Below are positions 50,137 to 59,796 of a DNA stretch of 64,000 nucleotides, piece after piece. Under the pieces are notes generated by a model. The model made no database searches, was not told the DNA's origin, and saw only the letters and a list, made by a program, of their open reading frames with translations. This DNA is from Candidatus Limimorpha caballi. GTDB taxonomy: Bacteria > Bacteroidota > Bacteroidia > Bacteroidales > F082. Where the stretch lies: positions 19,776-83,775 of the forward strand of contig JAGHUX010000036.1 in the NCBI GenBank assembly GCA_018064605.1, written 5' to 3'. The position numbers and the translations under genes are program-made. Position 1 is the stretch's first letter. Every line of letters starts with the position of its first letter.

Positions 50137-51534
50137 ATGATTACACCTATGCAGATTGACATGAAAGAGAACCAGCAAACAGAATTCAAACAGACGTGGC
50201 ACGATGAGTACCTCAAATGGATTTGCGGTTTTGCCAACGCCGAAGGTGGAAAAATCCTTATCGGTGTGAACGACGATGGCACTATCTGCGGCGTTAGCGA
50301 TGCCAAACGCCTTATGGAGGACATCCCCAACAAGGTAAAGAACGCACTCGCCATTGTGCCACATGTCAGTCTGCTGGAAAAAGACGGACTGGAGTACATT
50401 GAGATATCCATTTCTCCATATCCATTTCCAGTAAGTTATGGTGGTAGGTATTATATGCGTTCGGGCGCGACAAACCAGTTGCTGAATGGGCAGGCTCTTG
50501 ATGCCTTTATCCTTAGAAAACAGGGCATTACATGGGACAGCATTCCTGTAACGCAACTGCAATCTTCTGATATTGACGGACTTGCCATAAGATATTTCGT
50601 GCGTCTGGCCACTAAAAAAGGCAGAATCGACAGCGACATCGCCTCTGAAGGAACCGAGGAACTGCTCAAAAAACTAAACTTATACAAAAACGGGTTCTGG
50701 ACAACTGCGGCAGCCCTTCTCTTCACCGAGAATCCTGAACGTTATATTGGCGGCTCGTATGTAAAAATCGCCTTTTTCGAAAATGATGCCGACATCCTTT
50801 ATATGGACGAAGTGCATGGTCCTCTGTTGCAGCAGGCCGACGAAACCATCGACGTCATCATGAAGTAATATCTGAAAGCCCGCATTTCCTACGACGGCAT
50901 CCACCGAGTTGAGCGTTATCCTTTCCCCGAAGATGCCCTGCGTGAGGCTGTACTCAACGCCATTGTGCACAAGGATTATGCCCGCCAAATTCCCATACAG
51001 ATTCGCGTGTATGCCGACAAAATCATGATTTTCAACGACTGTCGGCTTTCTGATTACTGGACAGACAAAACACTGAAACAAAGTCATAAAAGCGAACCTT
51101 ACAACCCCAACATTGCCCATGTGTTTTATCTTTCGGGACATGTGGAAAGCTGGGGTCGTGGCATCGACAAAATATGCAGGTCATGCACCATGCACGGCAT
51201 TCCATTACCCGAATACGATGTGCAAACCGAAGAAATATGTGTCACTTTCAAGACATCCGATGAGTACTTGAATGGCGATAAGGGAATAACAGGCATTCCA
51301 AAGGATTCCCAAAGGGTTCCCAAAGAAGTTCCCAAAGAAATTTCTGACTCAGTCCGTAGAACGTATGATGCGGTTGCCGAAAATCCCCGACTCACAATCA
51401 AGGAACTGTCTGAAAAGCTTGGAATTTCAGACAGAACAATCAAAAAACATATTGCGTACTTGAAAGAGGAAAGTCTTATAGAAAGGGTTGGAGGCAAGAC
51501 GCACGGACACTGGCAAGTAAAGCCTATAAAGTAA
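50137..51534 (+). pseudogene. AlbA_2/HATPase transcriptional regulator broken by an in-frame stop
   Basis: One reading frame covers the full gene but is interrupted by TAA at 50866-50868, codon 244. Before it are the AlbA_2 (Schlafen-type) DNA-binding domain (TEFKQTWHDEYLKWICGFAN) and its C-terminal extension. After it, in the same frame, are the GHKL ATPase-like domain (DALREAVLNAIVHKDY, WGRGIDKI) and a winged helix (LTIKELSEKLGISDRTIKKH). Relatives have lysine in place of the stop, so a single base change (AAA to TAA) explains it. The start abuts the preceding stop (TAAATG). Two separate proteins could still be made, since an ATG at 50965 opens the second half. Confidence 0.8.
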
Positions 51535-51568
51535 ACGAAAAACAAAAGGAATTAGAAATAAAGAAGAT

Positions 51569-54500
51569 ATGGCAACAAAATATTCCGATATAATCACAAT
51601 TCGCGAAGGAAAACCGGCTTACAACATTGCAAATGAAGAAGGCGGCCAATGGACAAGTTTCATTGCAAACAAACAGTTCAATGACATTCTGAGAACTGTT
51701 ATTAAATCCGTAAGAAACACTGACATCGATGCCCACCGCTCATTTTGGATTTCGGGCACATACGGAACGGGCAAGAGCCATGCCGGAGCTGTCATCAAAC
51801 ATTTGCTTTGTGATGAGGTGGAACAAATCAGAGAATATGTGGATAATGAGTACAAGGAAAAGGAATATGATTTGCTTCGCCAAGACATTTATTCATTGCG
51901 TCAAGGCAAACGATTGTTTCCTGTAATGCTTTATGGACAAAGCAATATTTCACACAAGGAGGATTTGTCGCTCCAATTACAGCGGGCCATTAGCGAAGCA
52001 TTGCAAAAAGCGGGCATTTCAATTACTGTAAAAACCGATTTTGACAATCTTGTTGAACATATTGAAAAACAGCCTGATCTGTGGAATTTACTTATTGAAA
52101 AAAGCCCTCAATTAGCATCTGTTGCTCCGACAATCGAAAAATTAAAAAACCAACTGCAAAACAAAGACAATTCGACTTTTGCAAAAGTGGTTGAGGCGCA
52201 ACGTAGCACGGGAATCGATATTCGTCTTGCAAACACTAAACTTGTAGAATGGTTTTTTGAAGTGCAAAACGAATTGGCAAACCAAAAAGACAAGTATGGT
52301 TATGATGGGTTGCTTGTTATTTGGGATGAATTTACGGATATTGCGGCTTCTGACATAGGTCCAAGTCTTTTGGTCGCCTTGCAGGAAATAGATGAAAAAG
52401 TGATGAACAAAGAGAACAATTCATACTTTTTCTATATTTCACATCCTTCGGCATTGAATGGATTGGACAATCAGGAACGAGAAAAGACAAAGGGGCGTTA
52501 TCATTTTATGGAATATAAAATGGAAACGGTTTCGGCATTCAAGATTATGAGTCGCAAATTCCGTTTGGCAGATAATGCAACGGCAGAAGAACAAGAGACA
52601 ATCGCAAATAGGTTTTTTGCCAAACCCGGTTGCAATTCTTTGATTTCTTTGTTTGCCCCAGATTCAGCAAAACAGGAAGAAACCCAAAAGGATTTGTTTA
52701 ATCTTTTCCCGTTACATCCGAGTACGGCAAATCTTGCCACCTATTATGCCCGTGAAGCAGGTTCATCCAGCCGAAGCGTTTTTGAATTCATCGGAAACAA
52801 TGATGCAGTAAAAGTGTTTTTGAACGATGAAAATCATTTTCTCAACGGCGATGTGATCACGGCAGACTACCTTTGGGACTTTGTCCAGGAAGTGTTTAAT
52901 GCCGATGTCTTGAAATATGGTGTGGTGACCGAGCGTTATAATGCTCGCCATTTAGAAGTTGAAAACAAAGGATATGAATATTCGGCTGTATTTAAAGGTA
53001 TTTTGTTGCTCAATGCCTTAAACAATATCGCGGCAAGTGATACAGTTACACCAACTGGCGGAAACATATTGAATTTGTTTAAAGGGACTTCTATCGAGCC
53101 AATTCTTGATGAAATTCTTGTATACTTTGATGAACACAGTATCATCCAGCGTTTGCCAGGAGATGACAACGGATTGTATTCCATTCAGTTTTCCGCATTG
53201 CCGACAAAAGAAATCCAAGATGAAAAAGATAATCTGAAAAACAGTGAATTTAAATATACAGAAAAATTGCTGAATTTCAATGATGTTCAAGTCCGCAAAA
53301 TCATAGACAGCTGGTTGTCAAATGTTATTCGCCAATATCAATACAATATTTTCTCACAAAACACCAACGAGTCATTGCTTCTGAACCAGATTGAAAACAG
53401 TCACAAGCAAGCAAAACCATACGAGCTGTTTTTAGCAATGCTTTTCGGGAAAAATCTTAACGAAGTGAATGCTCTTAGAGAAATTGCAAATAACAATTCT
53501 TCTGACGAGCGATTTGCGAACGTAGTGTTTGTGGTGTTTGAAGAACCTTTTAGCGATAAAAACCACGAAAGATTCATCGAGTTTATGGCAAATTCCAAAT
53601 GTGCAGGGAAATACAATCAGACGGAGCAGCAGAAAACGCATCGGGAAAATGCTTTTTCTCTTGTGAAGGATTGGCTATTTTCCGTCAGACGCAACAATTT
53701 CACATATTATTTGAGGGGAGAAAAAGGATTCGGTTCCACACAGAAAATCACCAGTACAATAAATGAGGATATAACAACAAAGATATTTTCCAAGGGTCCG
53801 GAAACGATTACGTTTTTGCGCAGAGTTCCCAATACGTTCTGGAAGAAACAGTCAAGCAAGACTATGGCAGACAACTTCTTGTCTTTTTCAACAAAGCAGG
53901 AAATTCTTGACAAATGTACTGGTCCCATGCAGCCGATACGTTTCGTCTTGCAAGACATGGTAAACGAAAATCTGGAATGGGTTGATGGTGCAGATACGAA
54001 TCACCCATTATATGTCATTTCAAATTTTATTGACAACAAGTTCAAGCATACTTCCAAAAGCGAGCAATTTAATATGGGCGAAAAGTTGAAGGAACTTTCG
54101 TATCCGCCATACGGATTGTATCAATCCTACGCTTCCATGGGTATGGTCGCATTTGCCATGCGGAAATGGATAAAGCAAATTTTTGATTTGAATGGCAAAC
54201 CACGTGATGTCAAAAATATGGTGGATGATGTTGTTGAGCTGTTTAATGCTTGGGAAAAAGACAAAGAAAGTAACAAACTGGATTTCCGTTTTGAGACTAA
54301 AGAGAGCCGTAGCGTTTGTGAAACCATCGTAAAAACATTTAAACTCAACAATCTAAAAGGCTATTCAGACATTAGTAGTTTGACAGATGCCCGTAATGCC
54401 TTTAAGTATGGTTACTTGGCTGAAAAGGGATTCCCATTGTGGTCGTTGAAATACGTCGATGAAAATATCAAAGATGGTGTGAAAACACTTTTAGACAACC

Positions 54501-55123
54501 TGCTGCGTATCATAGCCACCGACAACACCCGTGACCCGAAGTTGTTAGACGACACATTGAATGGTTTCCACAATTATAAATTTGAATTGTCGAATTATCT
54601 GAATGAGGCTGACTCTTTCAAAAAAGGATTTGAAAACTATTTGTCACAATTGCCTAATATAAATTTCCAAGCTAGTGAGTTTGATGAAGCGTTTGGGTAT
54701 TTGGAGCATCATCTGCAAAACTCGAAAGGACTATGGAGCGAAGAGGAAGTATCAAAAGAAATCAGCAATTGGAGAGCATACAAATCACGCGAAGAAGCTG
54801 TCAAAGTCACTCTGGAATTAATTGACAAAATAGACGACATTGAAGAATGTAGCAAGTATTTAGCTCACGGTGACGAAAGGGTTGTTGATGCCGCAAAGAA
54901 ACGCATTGAATATTTGAAACTGCTTGCACCTCAGCCGCAGCCCAAACCTCAACCGCAGCCGCCAATTCCGACGGTTCAATTCCACCAAAAGCGGTCAAAT
55001 GCCATCAGCAAGGTTCAGCGCATTTCTGATGTCAGCAAGGCTCGTGAACTTTTGAAGAAGATTTGCGAAGACGACAGTGTGGCAGAAAGAATTATTGACA
55101 TAATAAACAACTACGATGCGTAA
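51569..55123 (+). CDS. brxC: BREX P-loop ATPase BrxC/PglY-like, 1184 aa
   Basis: A large ATPase of the BREX core. Walker A is GTYGTGKS (63-70) and Walker B is LLVIWDE (248-254). The N-terminus IITIREGKPAYNIANEEGG is followed by FWISGTYGTGKSH, the layout of BrxC/PglY proteins. A Pro-Gln-rich linker (LAPQPQPKPQPQPPIPT, about 1117-1133) separates a short helical C-terminal module. In other BREX types this protein, with PglZ, is needed for both DNA modification and phage exclusion. Its size matches the family (about 1,100-1,200 aa). The stop overlaps the pglZ start by eight bases. Confidence 0.85.
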   Translation: MATKYSDIITIREGKPAYNIANEEGGQWTSFIANKQFNDILRTVIKSVRNTDIDAHRSFWISGTYGTGKSHAGAVIKHLLCDEVEQIREYVDNEYKEKEYDLLRQDIYSLRQGKRLFPVMLYGQSNISHKEDLSLQLQRAISEALQKAGISITVKTDFDNLVEHIEKQPDLWNLLIEKSPQLASVAPTIEKLKNQLQNKDNSTFAKVVEAQRSTGIDIRLANTKLVEWFFEVQNELANQKDKYGYDGLLVIWDEFTDIAASDIGPSLLVALQEIDEKVMNKENNSYFFYISHPSALNGLDNQEREKTKGRYHFMEYKMETVSAFKIMSRKFRLADNATAEEQETIANRFFAKPGCNSLISLFAPDSAKQEETQKDLFNLFPLHPSTANLATYYAREAGSSSRSVFEFIGNNDAVKVFLNDENHFLNGDVITADYLWDFVQEVFNADVLKYGVVTERYNARHLEVENKGYEYSAVFKGILLLNALNNIAASDTVTPTGGNILNLFKGTSIEPILDEILVYFDEHSIIQRLPGDDNGLYSIQFSALPTKEIQDEKDNLKNSEFKYTEKLLNFNDVQVRKIIDSWLSNVIRQYQYNIFSQNTNESLLLNQIENSHKQAKPYELFLAMLFGKNLNEVNALREIANNNSSDERFANVVFVVFEEPFSDKNHERFIEFMANSKCAGKYNQTEQQKTHRENAFSLVKDWLFSVRRNNFTYYLRGEKGFGSTQKITSTINEDITTKIFSKGPETITFLRRVPNTFWKKQSSKTMADNFLSFSTKQEILDKCTGPMQPIRFVLQDMVNENLEWVDGADTNHPLYVISNFIDNKFKHTSKSEQFNMGEKLKELSYPPYGLYQSYASMGMVAFAMRKWIKQIFDLNGKPRDVKNMVDDVVELFNAWEKDKESNKLDFRFETKESRSVCETIVKTFKLNNLKGYSDISSLTDARNAFKYGYLAEKGFPLWSLKYVDENIKDGVKTLLDNLLRIIATDNTRDPKLLDDTLNGFHNYKFELSNYLNEADSFKKGFENYLSQLPNINFQASEFDEAFGYLEHHLQNSKGLWSEEEVSKEISNWRAYKSREEAVKVTLELIDKIDDIEECSKYLAHGDERVVDAAKKRIEYLKLLAPQPQPKPQPQPPIPTVQFHQKRSNAISKVQRISDVSKARELLKKICEDDSVAERIIDIINNYDA

Positions 55124-57515
55124 CGATTTTTTTAATTTTGAGGACTTAATAAACCACGTCAGATTAGACAAGGAATTGTCTGGAGTTGCATCAGGGACCG
55201 CCAACCGTTTTCCTGTGCGTTTCGTGCTGTTTGATAATTTTCAGGATTCATATCGCTTCGTTTCTTATGTTCAGGAGCAGGGCTGCCATTTCAAAAATGT
55301 AAATGATTGGATGGATAGTGATTATCCTGATACGATTCTAACCTATAGTGAATTGTCAAACAGCATTTTGGATTATGCGGCTTCATACAATGATGACTGC
55401 ATAATCACTCCGTTTTCAGAATTGGCAAGATTTTATAATAATGAAAGGTCAGCGAAAGAGTTTGATGCGCTTGTTAAAACAATCAAAGGAATTGAAAACA
55501 AAAGCCAGGCGGTCGCGAAAAACCGTCGTATTTACATTCCCATTGTCGGTCTTGAAGGAAAGATGTCTTTGTTTGAAAATGACACCCAATGTACAGTGTG
55601 GTATTTGAAAAATGCTGACAAGAGCTTTACATACGACCTTATATTAACAAATGGCACAACATATGGCGTCAATGATTTGTCGATGTTCAACGTTGCACAT
55701 TCCGTAAATGAGTGGCTCAATGTGTGGAAGGCTCAACCTGCCGTTAAGCCATTGATAATTTGTACTTCTCCAGCTATATTTGCCAATGCACAATATGCAA
55801 AGCCAGACAATGCGTTTTATTTCATCAAGTGTCCATCCGCTTATAAATTTTTGACAAAAGGATTAAAACTGGATTTTGGGAAAATTGAATACAAACCTAC
55901 AGATGAGCAACATTGGCAAAGATTAGCTCAAGAAATTACCGATATTAAATCTTTTTCATTTGAGAAGTTTTTCAATTCATATTTCCATATCGACAATCTT
56001 TCCGATTACAATGTTTTCCTCAAAACGTGGTTTGAATGCAATGATGATTTTGAAAAATGGCTGCTTACGACCTATTACAATGAAAAATTCTGCCAGGAAG
56101 GTTATATTTGCCGAGTAATTAACAAAATACAATGTTATACCAATAACGAGTTCTTCTCAGCAGTTGCTTTAGCAATCTTCTCTCTTGACAAATCTGATAA
56201 TTATATAGAAGAAAGGTTGACCTGCTTGCAATCTGCCAAAGAACACAATGTTTTGTTGAGCCAAGAGACAGAAGTTATGCTTAAAGACGAACTAAACAAG
56301 TTGGCTGAAGTGAATGGATATCCAACTGCAATTCGTTATTTTTCTCCTTTAACCAAGACAGAAAAACTTTTGGCAACAGAATGGTTCGCTCAAGGGAACA
56401 TCTCAAAGAATAGTCTTCAATCATTCTTTCCAGATCTGTATAATTATCTTGAACCAAATTCGGGTGCTTCTCTATCTTGGATTAATAGTTATTTCAATGC
56501 TTACAAGCAGGCAAAACTTGCCGACAGATACACTTCGGAAATAGCTGGTTATATCAAAGAAAAGAATGGTTCTGTATCAGCTTGTAATGAATGGTATCAG
56601 CAATTGAAAACGACCAAGACAATTTTAAGTGGGCGATCGGATATAGATGTTTATTATTGGATTGACGGTCTTGGCGTTGATTGGATTCCGTATATTCAAA
56701 AGTGTCTTGAGAAGAAGCAAAAAGACGGCATCTTTCTTAATGAAATTCATATAGCACGAGCTGCATATCCATCAACAACAGAAGTCAACAAAAAAGCTTT
56801 ATTCGAGCTTTCAAACGGAACATTAAAGAAGTGTGGCGACTTGGATACTCATGCCCACAAAAGCAACAAGTTCCCAAATTATATTCTTGAAGAGCTTGAG
56901 ATAGTAAATAAGGCCATTGAAACAATAGTTTCAGAATACAATGGAAAGAAGATAGCCATCGTATCAGACCATGGTCTTACGTCGCTTTCTCAACATTGTG
57001 ATGGTTTGAATTTAGCCGGAGTAGAATCTGATCATCATGGTCGTTTGGCGTTTCGTAAAGATGGAAAATGCGTTTCTTGCGAAGATTACATTGTATGTGA
57101 TGATGAGAAAACCATGTGCGCCCTAAATCATCAATCACTATGTGGGAAAGTACCCAACGGACAAAGTGCTCATGGCGGTTGTACGCCAGAGGAAATACTT
57201 GTCCCAATATTTGTTATTTCCTCTAAAAAAGATGCGACTCATTGGACGGCGACACTTCAAACCAAATCCATTTCGGAGAGTAATCCAATTGTCAGGTATC
57301 TTATCAAGGGAATTACCGCCATCAATATACCAAGTATCGTTTATGATGGACGACATTACAATTTGAGTGTCTGTGGTGACAACCTTTATCAAAGTGAAAA
57401 AATATCATTGAATAAATCGGCAACCACTGTTGAACTGGTTATTGGAGACAAAAAACAAATTGACCCTATAGAAGTGATCTTTGGCGCAGAAGAAGATGAT
57501 TTGTTTAATTTTTGA
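55116..57515 (+). CDS. pglZ: BREX alkaline-phosphatase-superfamily protein PglZ (type 4-like), 799 aa
   Basis: The defining gene of BREX. The C-terminal half has the alkaline-phosphatase-like metal-binding motifs: YYWIDGLG with D517, and IAIVSDHG with D618 and H619. A later SDHHGRLAF-type segment and HGGCTPEE follow, and the HGG motif is typical of PglZ. The N-terminal 480 residues are helical and family-specific. Family members are thought to hydrolyse phosphodiesters or phosphate monoesters, but the true substrate in BREX is unknown. The start lies inside the brxC stop region. Confidence 0.9.
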   Translation: MRNDFFNFEDLINHVRLDKELSGVASGTANRFPVRFVLFDNFQDSYRFVSYVQEQGCHFKNVNDWMDSDYPDTILTYSELSNSILDYAASYNDDCIITPFSELARFYNNERSAKEFDALVKTIKGIENKSQAVAKNRRIYIPIVGLEGKMSLFENDTQCTVWYLKNADKSFTYDLILTNGTTYGVNDLSMFNVAHSVNEWLNVWKAQPAVKPLIICTSPAIFANAQYAKPDNAFYFIKCPSAYKFLTKGLKLDFGKIEYKPTDEQHWQRLAQEITDIKSFSFEKFFNSYFHIDNLSDYNVFLKTWFECNDDFEKWLLTTYYNEKFCQEGYICRVINKIQCYTNNEFFSAVALAIFSLDKSDNYIEERLTCLQSAKEHNVLLSQETEVMLKDELNKLAEVNGYPTAIRYFSPLTKTEKLLATEWFAQGNISKNSLQSFFPDLYNYLEPNSGASLSWINSYFNAYKQAKLADRYTSEIAGYIKEKNGSVSACNEWYQQLKTTKTILSGRSDIDVYYWIDGLGVDWIPYIQKCLEKKQKDGIFLNEIHIARAAYPSTTEVNKKALFELSNGTLKKCGDLDTHAHKSNKFPNYILEELEIVNKAIETIVSEYNGKKIAIVSDHGLTSLSQHCDGLNLAGVESDHHGRLAFRKDGKCVSCEDYIVCDDEKTMCALNHQSLCGKVPNGQSAHGGCTPEEILVPIFVISSKKDATHWTATLQTKSISESNPIVRYLIKGITAINIPSIVYDGRHYNLSVCGDNLYQSEKISLNKSATTVELVIGDKKQIDPIEVIFGAEEDDLFNF

Positions 57516-57528
57516 TCGTTTATAGAGT

Positions 57529-58122
57529 ATGACACGAAAGGAAAAGATAGAAAAACTTAGGCAAATAAAACTCATAATAACCAATCTTACAGCAACGTAT
57601 GATATGGGGTTGGAATATACTATAATTACATCAAATGGCGGTGATGTTAATTTGGGAAATATAGTTAATTGGCCTATAACAGAAGTTTTGGCCACAGATG
57701 AAGTTCGCTCACTTCATAAAAGGATTCTGGAAGGAGAGAAAATTTCTTTATCCGACATTAAAAATGTTGTGTTCTTTAATTCAATTTTATCGTATCATTC
57801 CACGCCGTGGTCAGAAGCAGGCTGTACAAGTGATGAAGATATTGAAGAATCAGTCTCTTCTATATGTTACAAGATGAAAACTTTGAATTTGTCAGAAAAC
57901 ATGTTTTACGCATTTGTAACACTTGAATCGTGGAATAAACAGATAGAGTTTTTCGACACCTATTCAGAACTTGAAAGTTTTGTGATAGAAGAATTGGGTT
58001 CGTCAATACAAGACTATGAAAGTATGAGCGAAGAAGAGATAGACTATTACTACAATTCAGCAGAGGATGAAGGCTGGCAAAATACAATGCCAATGTTCAA
58101 AAATACAGAAGAAAACGAATAA
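57529..58122 (+). CDS. Unrecognised acidic protein, 197 aa, between pglZ and brxL
   Basis: A lysine-rich helical start (TRKEKIEKLRQIKLIITNL) precedes a mixed alpha/beta body. One segment reads YDMGLEYTIITSNGGDVNLG and another MFYAFVTLESWNKQIEFF. The last 60 residues are strongly acidic and include YNSAEDEGWQNTMP. No catalytic motif or known family is visible. It starts 13 bases after pglZ and ends five bases before brxL, so it belongs to the operon. The acidic tail might mimic DNA or bind the ATPase, but this is speculation. Confidence 0.8.
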   Translation: MTRKEKIEKLRQIKLIITNLTATYDMGLEYTIITSNGGDVNLGNIVNWPITEVLATDEVRSLHKRILEGEKISLSDIKNVVFFNSILSYHSTPWSEAGCTSDEDIEESVSSICYKMKTLNLSENMFYAFVTLESWNKQIEFFDTYSELESFVIEELGSSIQDYESMSEEEIDYYYNSAEDEGWQNTMPMFKNTEENE

Positions 58123-58127
58123 AAAAT

Positions 58128-59573
58128 ATGAACGAATCACTGTCAAATAAAATCCGAGAGCAATTTGCTTCAATGGCAATTTACAAGGACTCTGCTTCAA
58201 CGAATAGCTTATTTGCGGGAAGAAACCTGCCATCGTTTGTCAAAGATTTTGTACTAAAGAAGTATATCAATGAATTAGGGCAAGTTGATAAAAATGGCCT
58301 TACTAACTTTCTTGATACAGTTATCCCTCAAAAAGCGGAGGAAGTGAAGGACCGTTTAGGTAATGGAGAGGAAATCACATTGCTCACTCGTTTTATTATC
58401 TATATTGATTTGGTTAAGGGAGTCCGGCGTTTTGGCATTCCGGATTTAGGTATAAAAATAAATGAAGGGCAAATTCCTGAATATGTTTATTCAAAGCATA
58501 AGGGCTCATTAGTCGATGGAGAGAAATGGGGAATAATAAAACTTTGTGTCCTTCCTGATGCTGATGGAAAGAAACAACATGTTGAAATGACTGATTATAA
58601 GCCATTTAAACCATATAAATCTGTTGATGTTGATTTCTTCCGTGAAGTTCGTAAAAACTTTTCCACTTCCGAATGGATAGACTTTTTGCTTTCTGCCATG
58701 GAGTATGATCCTGATGGTTTTGAAAGTATTGCATGTAAATTGGAGTTCCTGACACGTTTGCTTATTTTTGTTGAGCCAAGGCTGAATTGCATTGAACTTG
58801 CGCCAAAAGGTACAGGAAAATCATACGTTTTTGGCAATCTTTCTAAATATGGTTGGTTGGTAAGTGGTGGTAAAGTAACCCGTGCTAAGTTGTTTTACGA
58901 TAAGCAAAAACAACAAAATGGAATTATAAAGAATCATGATTTTACAGCATTTGATGAAATACAAACTATTGTTTTTCAAGAACCATCTGAGATACAGGCG
59001 GCCTTAAAATCATATCTTGAAAGTGGTAAAACCACTATTGATAATAACGAGTTTTCATCAGAATGCGGTTTGATTTTGATGGGAAATATCCCGTTGACAA
59101 AAGACAGGCATCCAGTGTCGGCGAGATATTTTGACTCATTACCAGCCAACTTCCGAGAGTCGGCATTATTAGACCGTTTCCATTGTTTTATTGAAGGTTG
59201 GTATTTGCCGAGGATTAACAAAAGTATGATTTTTAAAGGTTGGACTGTCAATGTAGAATATTTTTCCGAGATACTTCATTCGATGCGTACACAAAACCAA
59301 TATGGGCTTTTGTTTGATGAATTAGTGTCTTTCCAAAAAGACTCAGATATGCGTGATTTCACTGCCGTAAAACGTATCACAACTGCGTATATGAAATTGA
59401 TTTTTCCGCATTGGATAACAATAGAAGATGTAAATCTGGAAGAATTTGACTTGTATTGCTTACAGCCTGCTATTCATCGTAGGGGTATAGTTAAAGAGCA
59501 ATGCCATAACATCGATCCTGAATTTAAAACACAAATGCCTATAATTGAATTAAAAAATTATAATTCAAAATAA
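58128..59573 (+). CDS. brxL: BrxL, short form (Lon-like AAA+ ATPase without C-terminal protease-like domain), 481 aa
   Basis: BrxL-type N-terminus with IREQFASMAIYKDSAST, and an AAA+ core with Walker A APKGTGKSYVFGNL (near 226), FDEIQ as Walker B and LMGNIPL as a sensor segment. RRGIVKEQCHNIDPEF closes the ATPase part just where long BrxL proteins pass into the Lon-like domain. The frame stops soon after. Short BrxL forms of about 450 aa do occur in BREX, so this may be complete. A 38-codon open stretch follows in the same frame after the stop. In other systems BrxL is needed for phage exclusion but not for DNA modification. Confidence 0.85.
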   Translation: MNESLSNKIREQFASMAIYKDSASTNSLFAGRNLPSFVKDFVLKKYINELGQVDKNGLTNFLDTVIPQKAEEVKDRLGNGEEITLLTRFIIYIDLVKGVRRFGIPDLGIKINEGQIPEYVYSKHKGSLVDGEKWGIIKLCVLPDADGKKQHVEMTDYKPFKPYKSVDVDFFREVRKNFSTSEWIDFLLSAMEYDPDGFESIACKLEFLTRLLIFVEPRLNCIELAPKGTGKSYVFGNLSKYGWLVSGGKVTRAKLFYDKQKQQNGIIKNHDFTAFDEIQTIVFQEPSEIQAALKSYLESGKTTIDNNEFSSECGLILMGNIPLTKDRHPVSARYFDSLPANFRESALLDRFHCFIEGWYLPRINKSMIFKGWTVNVEYFSEILHSMRTQNQYGLLFDELVSFQKDSDMRDFTAVKRITTAYMKLIFPHWITIEDVNLEEFDLYCLQPAIHRRGIVKEQCHNIDPEFKTQMPIIELKNYNSK

Positions 59574-59690
59574 CTCATCGACAACCCCAACCACTTCTTC
59601 CGCGAAACGGCATTCTTGGAAGTCTTTCTTGCCTTCGACGCCTCGGTTGGCGAGAACACCATCGAAGACGAACCCGAACCATTGGATTGA
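59574..59690 (+). other. Possible C-terminal gene fragment in frame after brxL
   Basis: Directly after the brxL stop, 38 sense codons run to TGA at 59688. They read like protein (LIDNPNHFFRETAFLEVFLA, then acidic residues) and have the GC-rich codon use of the flanking chromosome rather than the island. This may be the tail of a gene interrupted when the island arrived. No start codon is present and the family is unknown. Confidence 0.35.
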
Positions 59691-59726
59691 ACCTCTTCAT
59701 CAAAACAAAAAGCTGAAATCACAAAC

Positions 59727-59762
59727 AAGCCCCAAAAGTTTCTCTTTGACTTTCGGGGCTTA
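59727..59762. terminator. Bidirectional hairpin terminator
   Basis: aagccccaaaagt pairs with actttcggggctt (one mismatch). It lies downstream of both the BREX-like operon and the convergent protease gene. Confidence 0.65.
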
Positions 59763-59796
59763 ATCCGTTGATTTACACAATATAAACGTCAAATGA

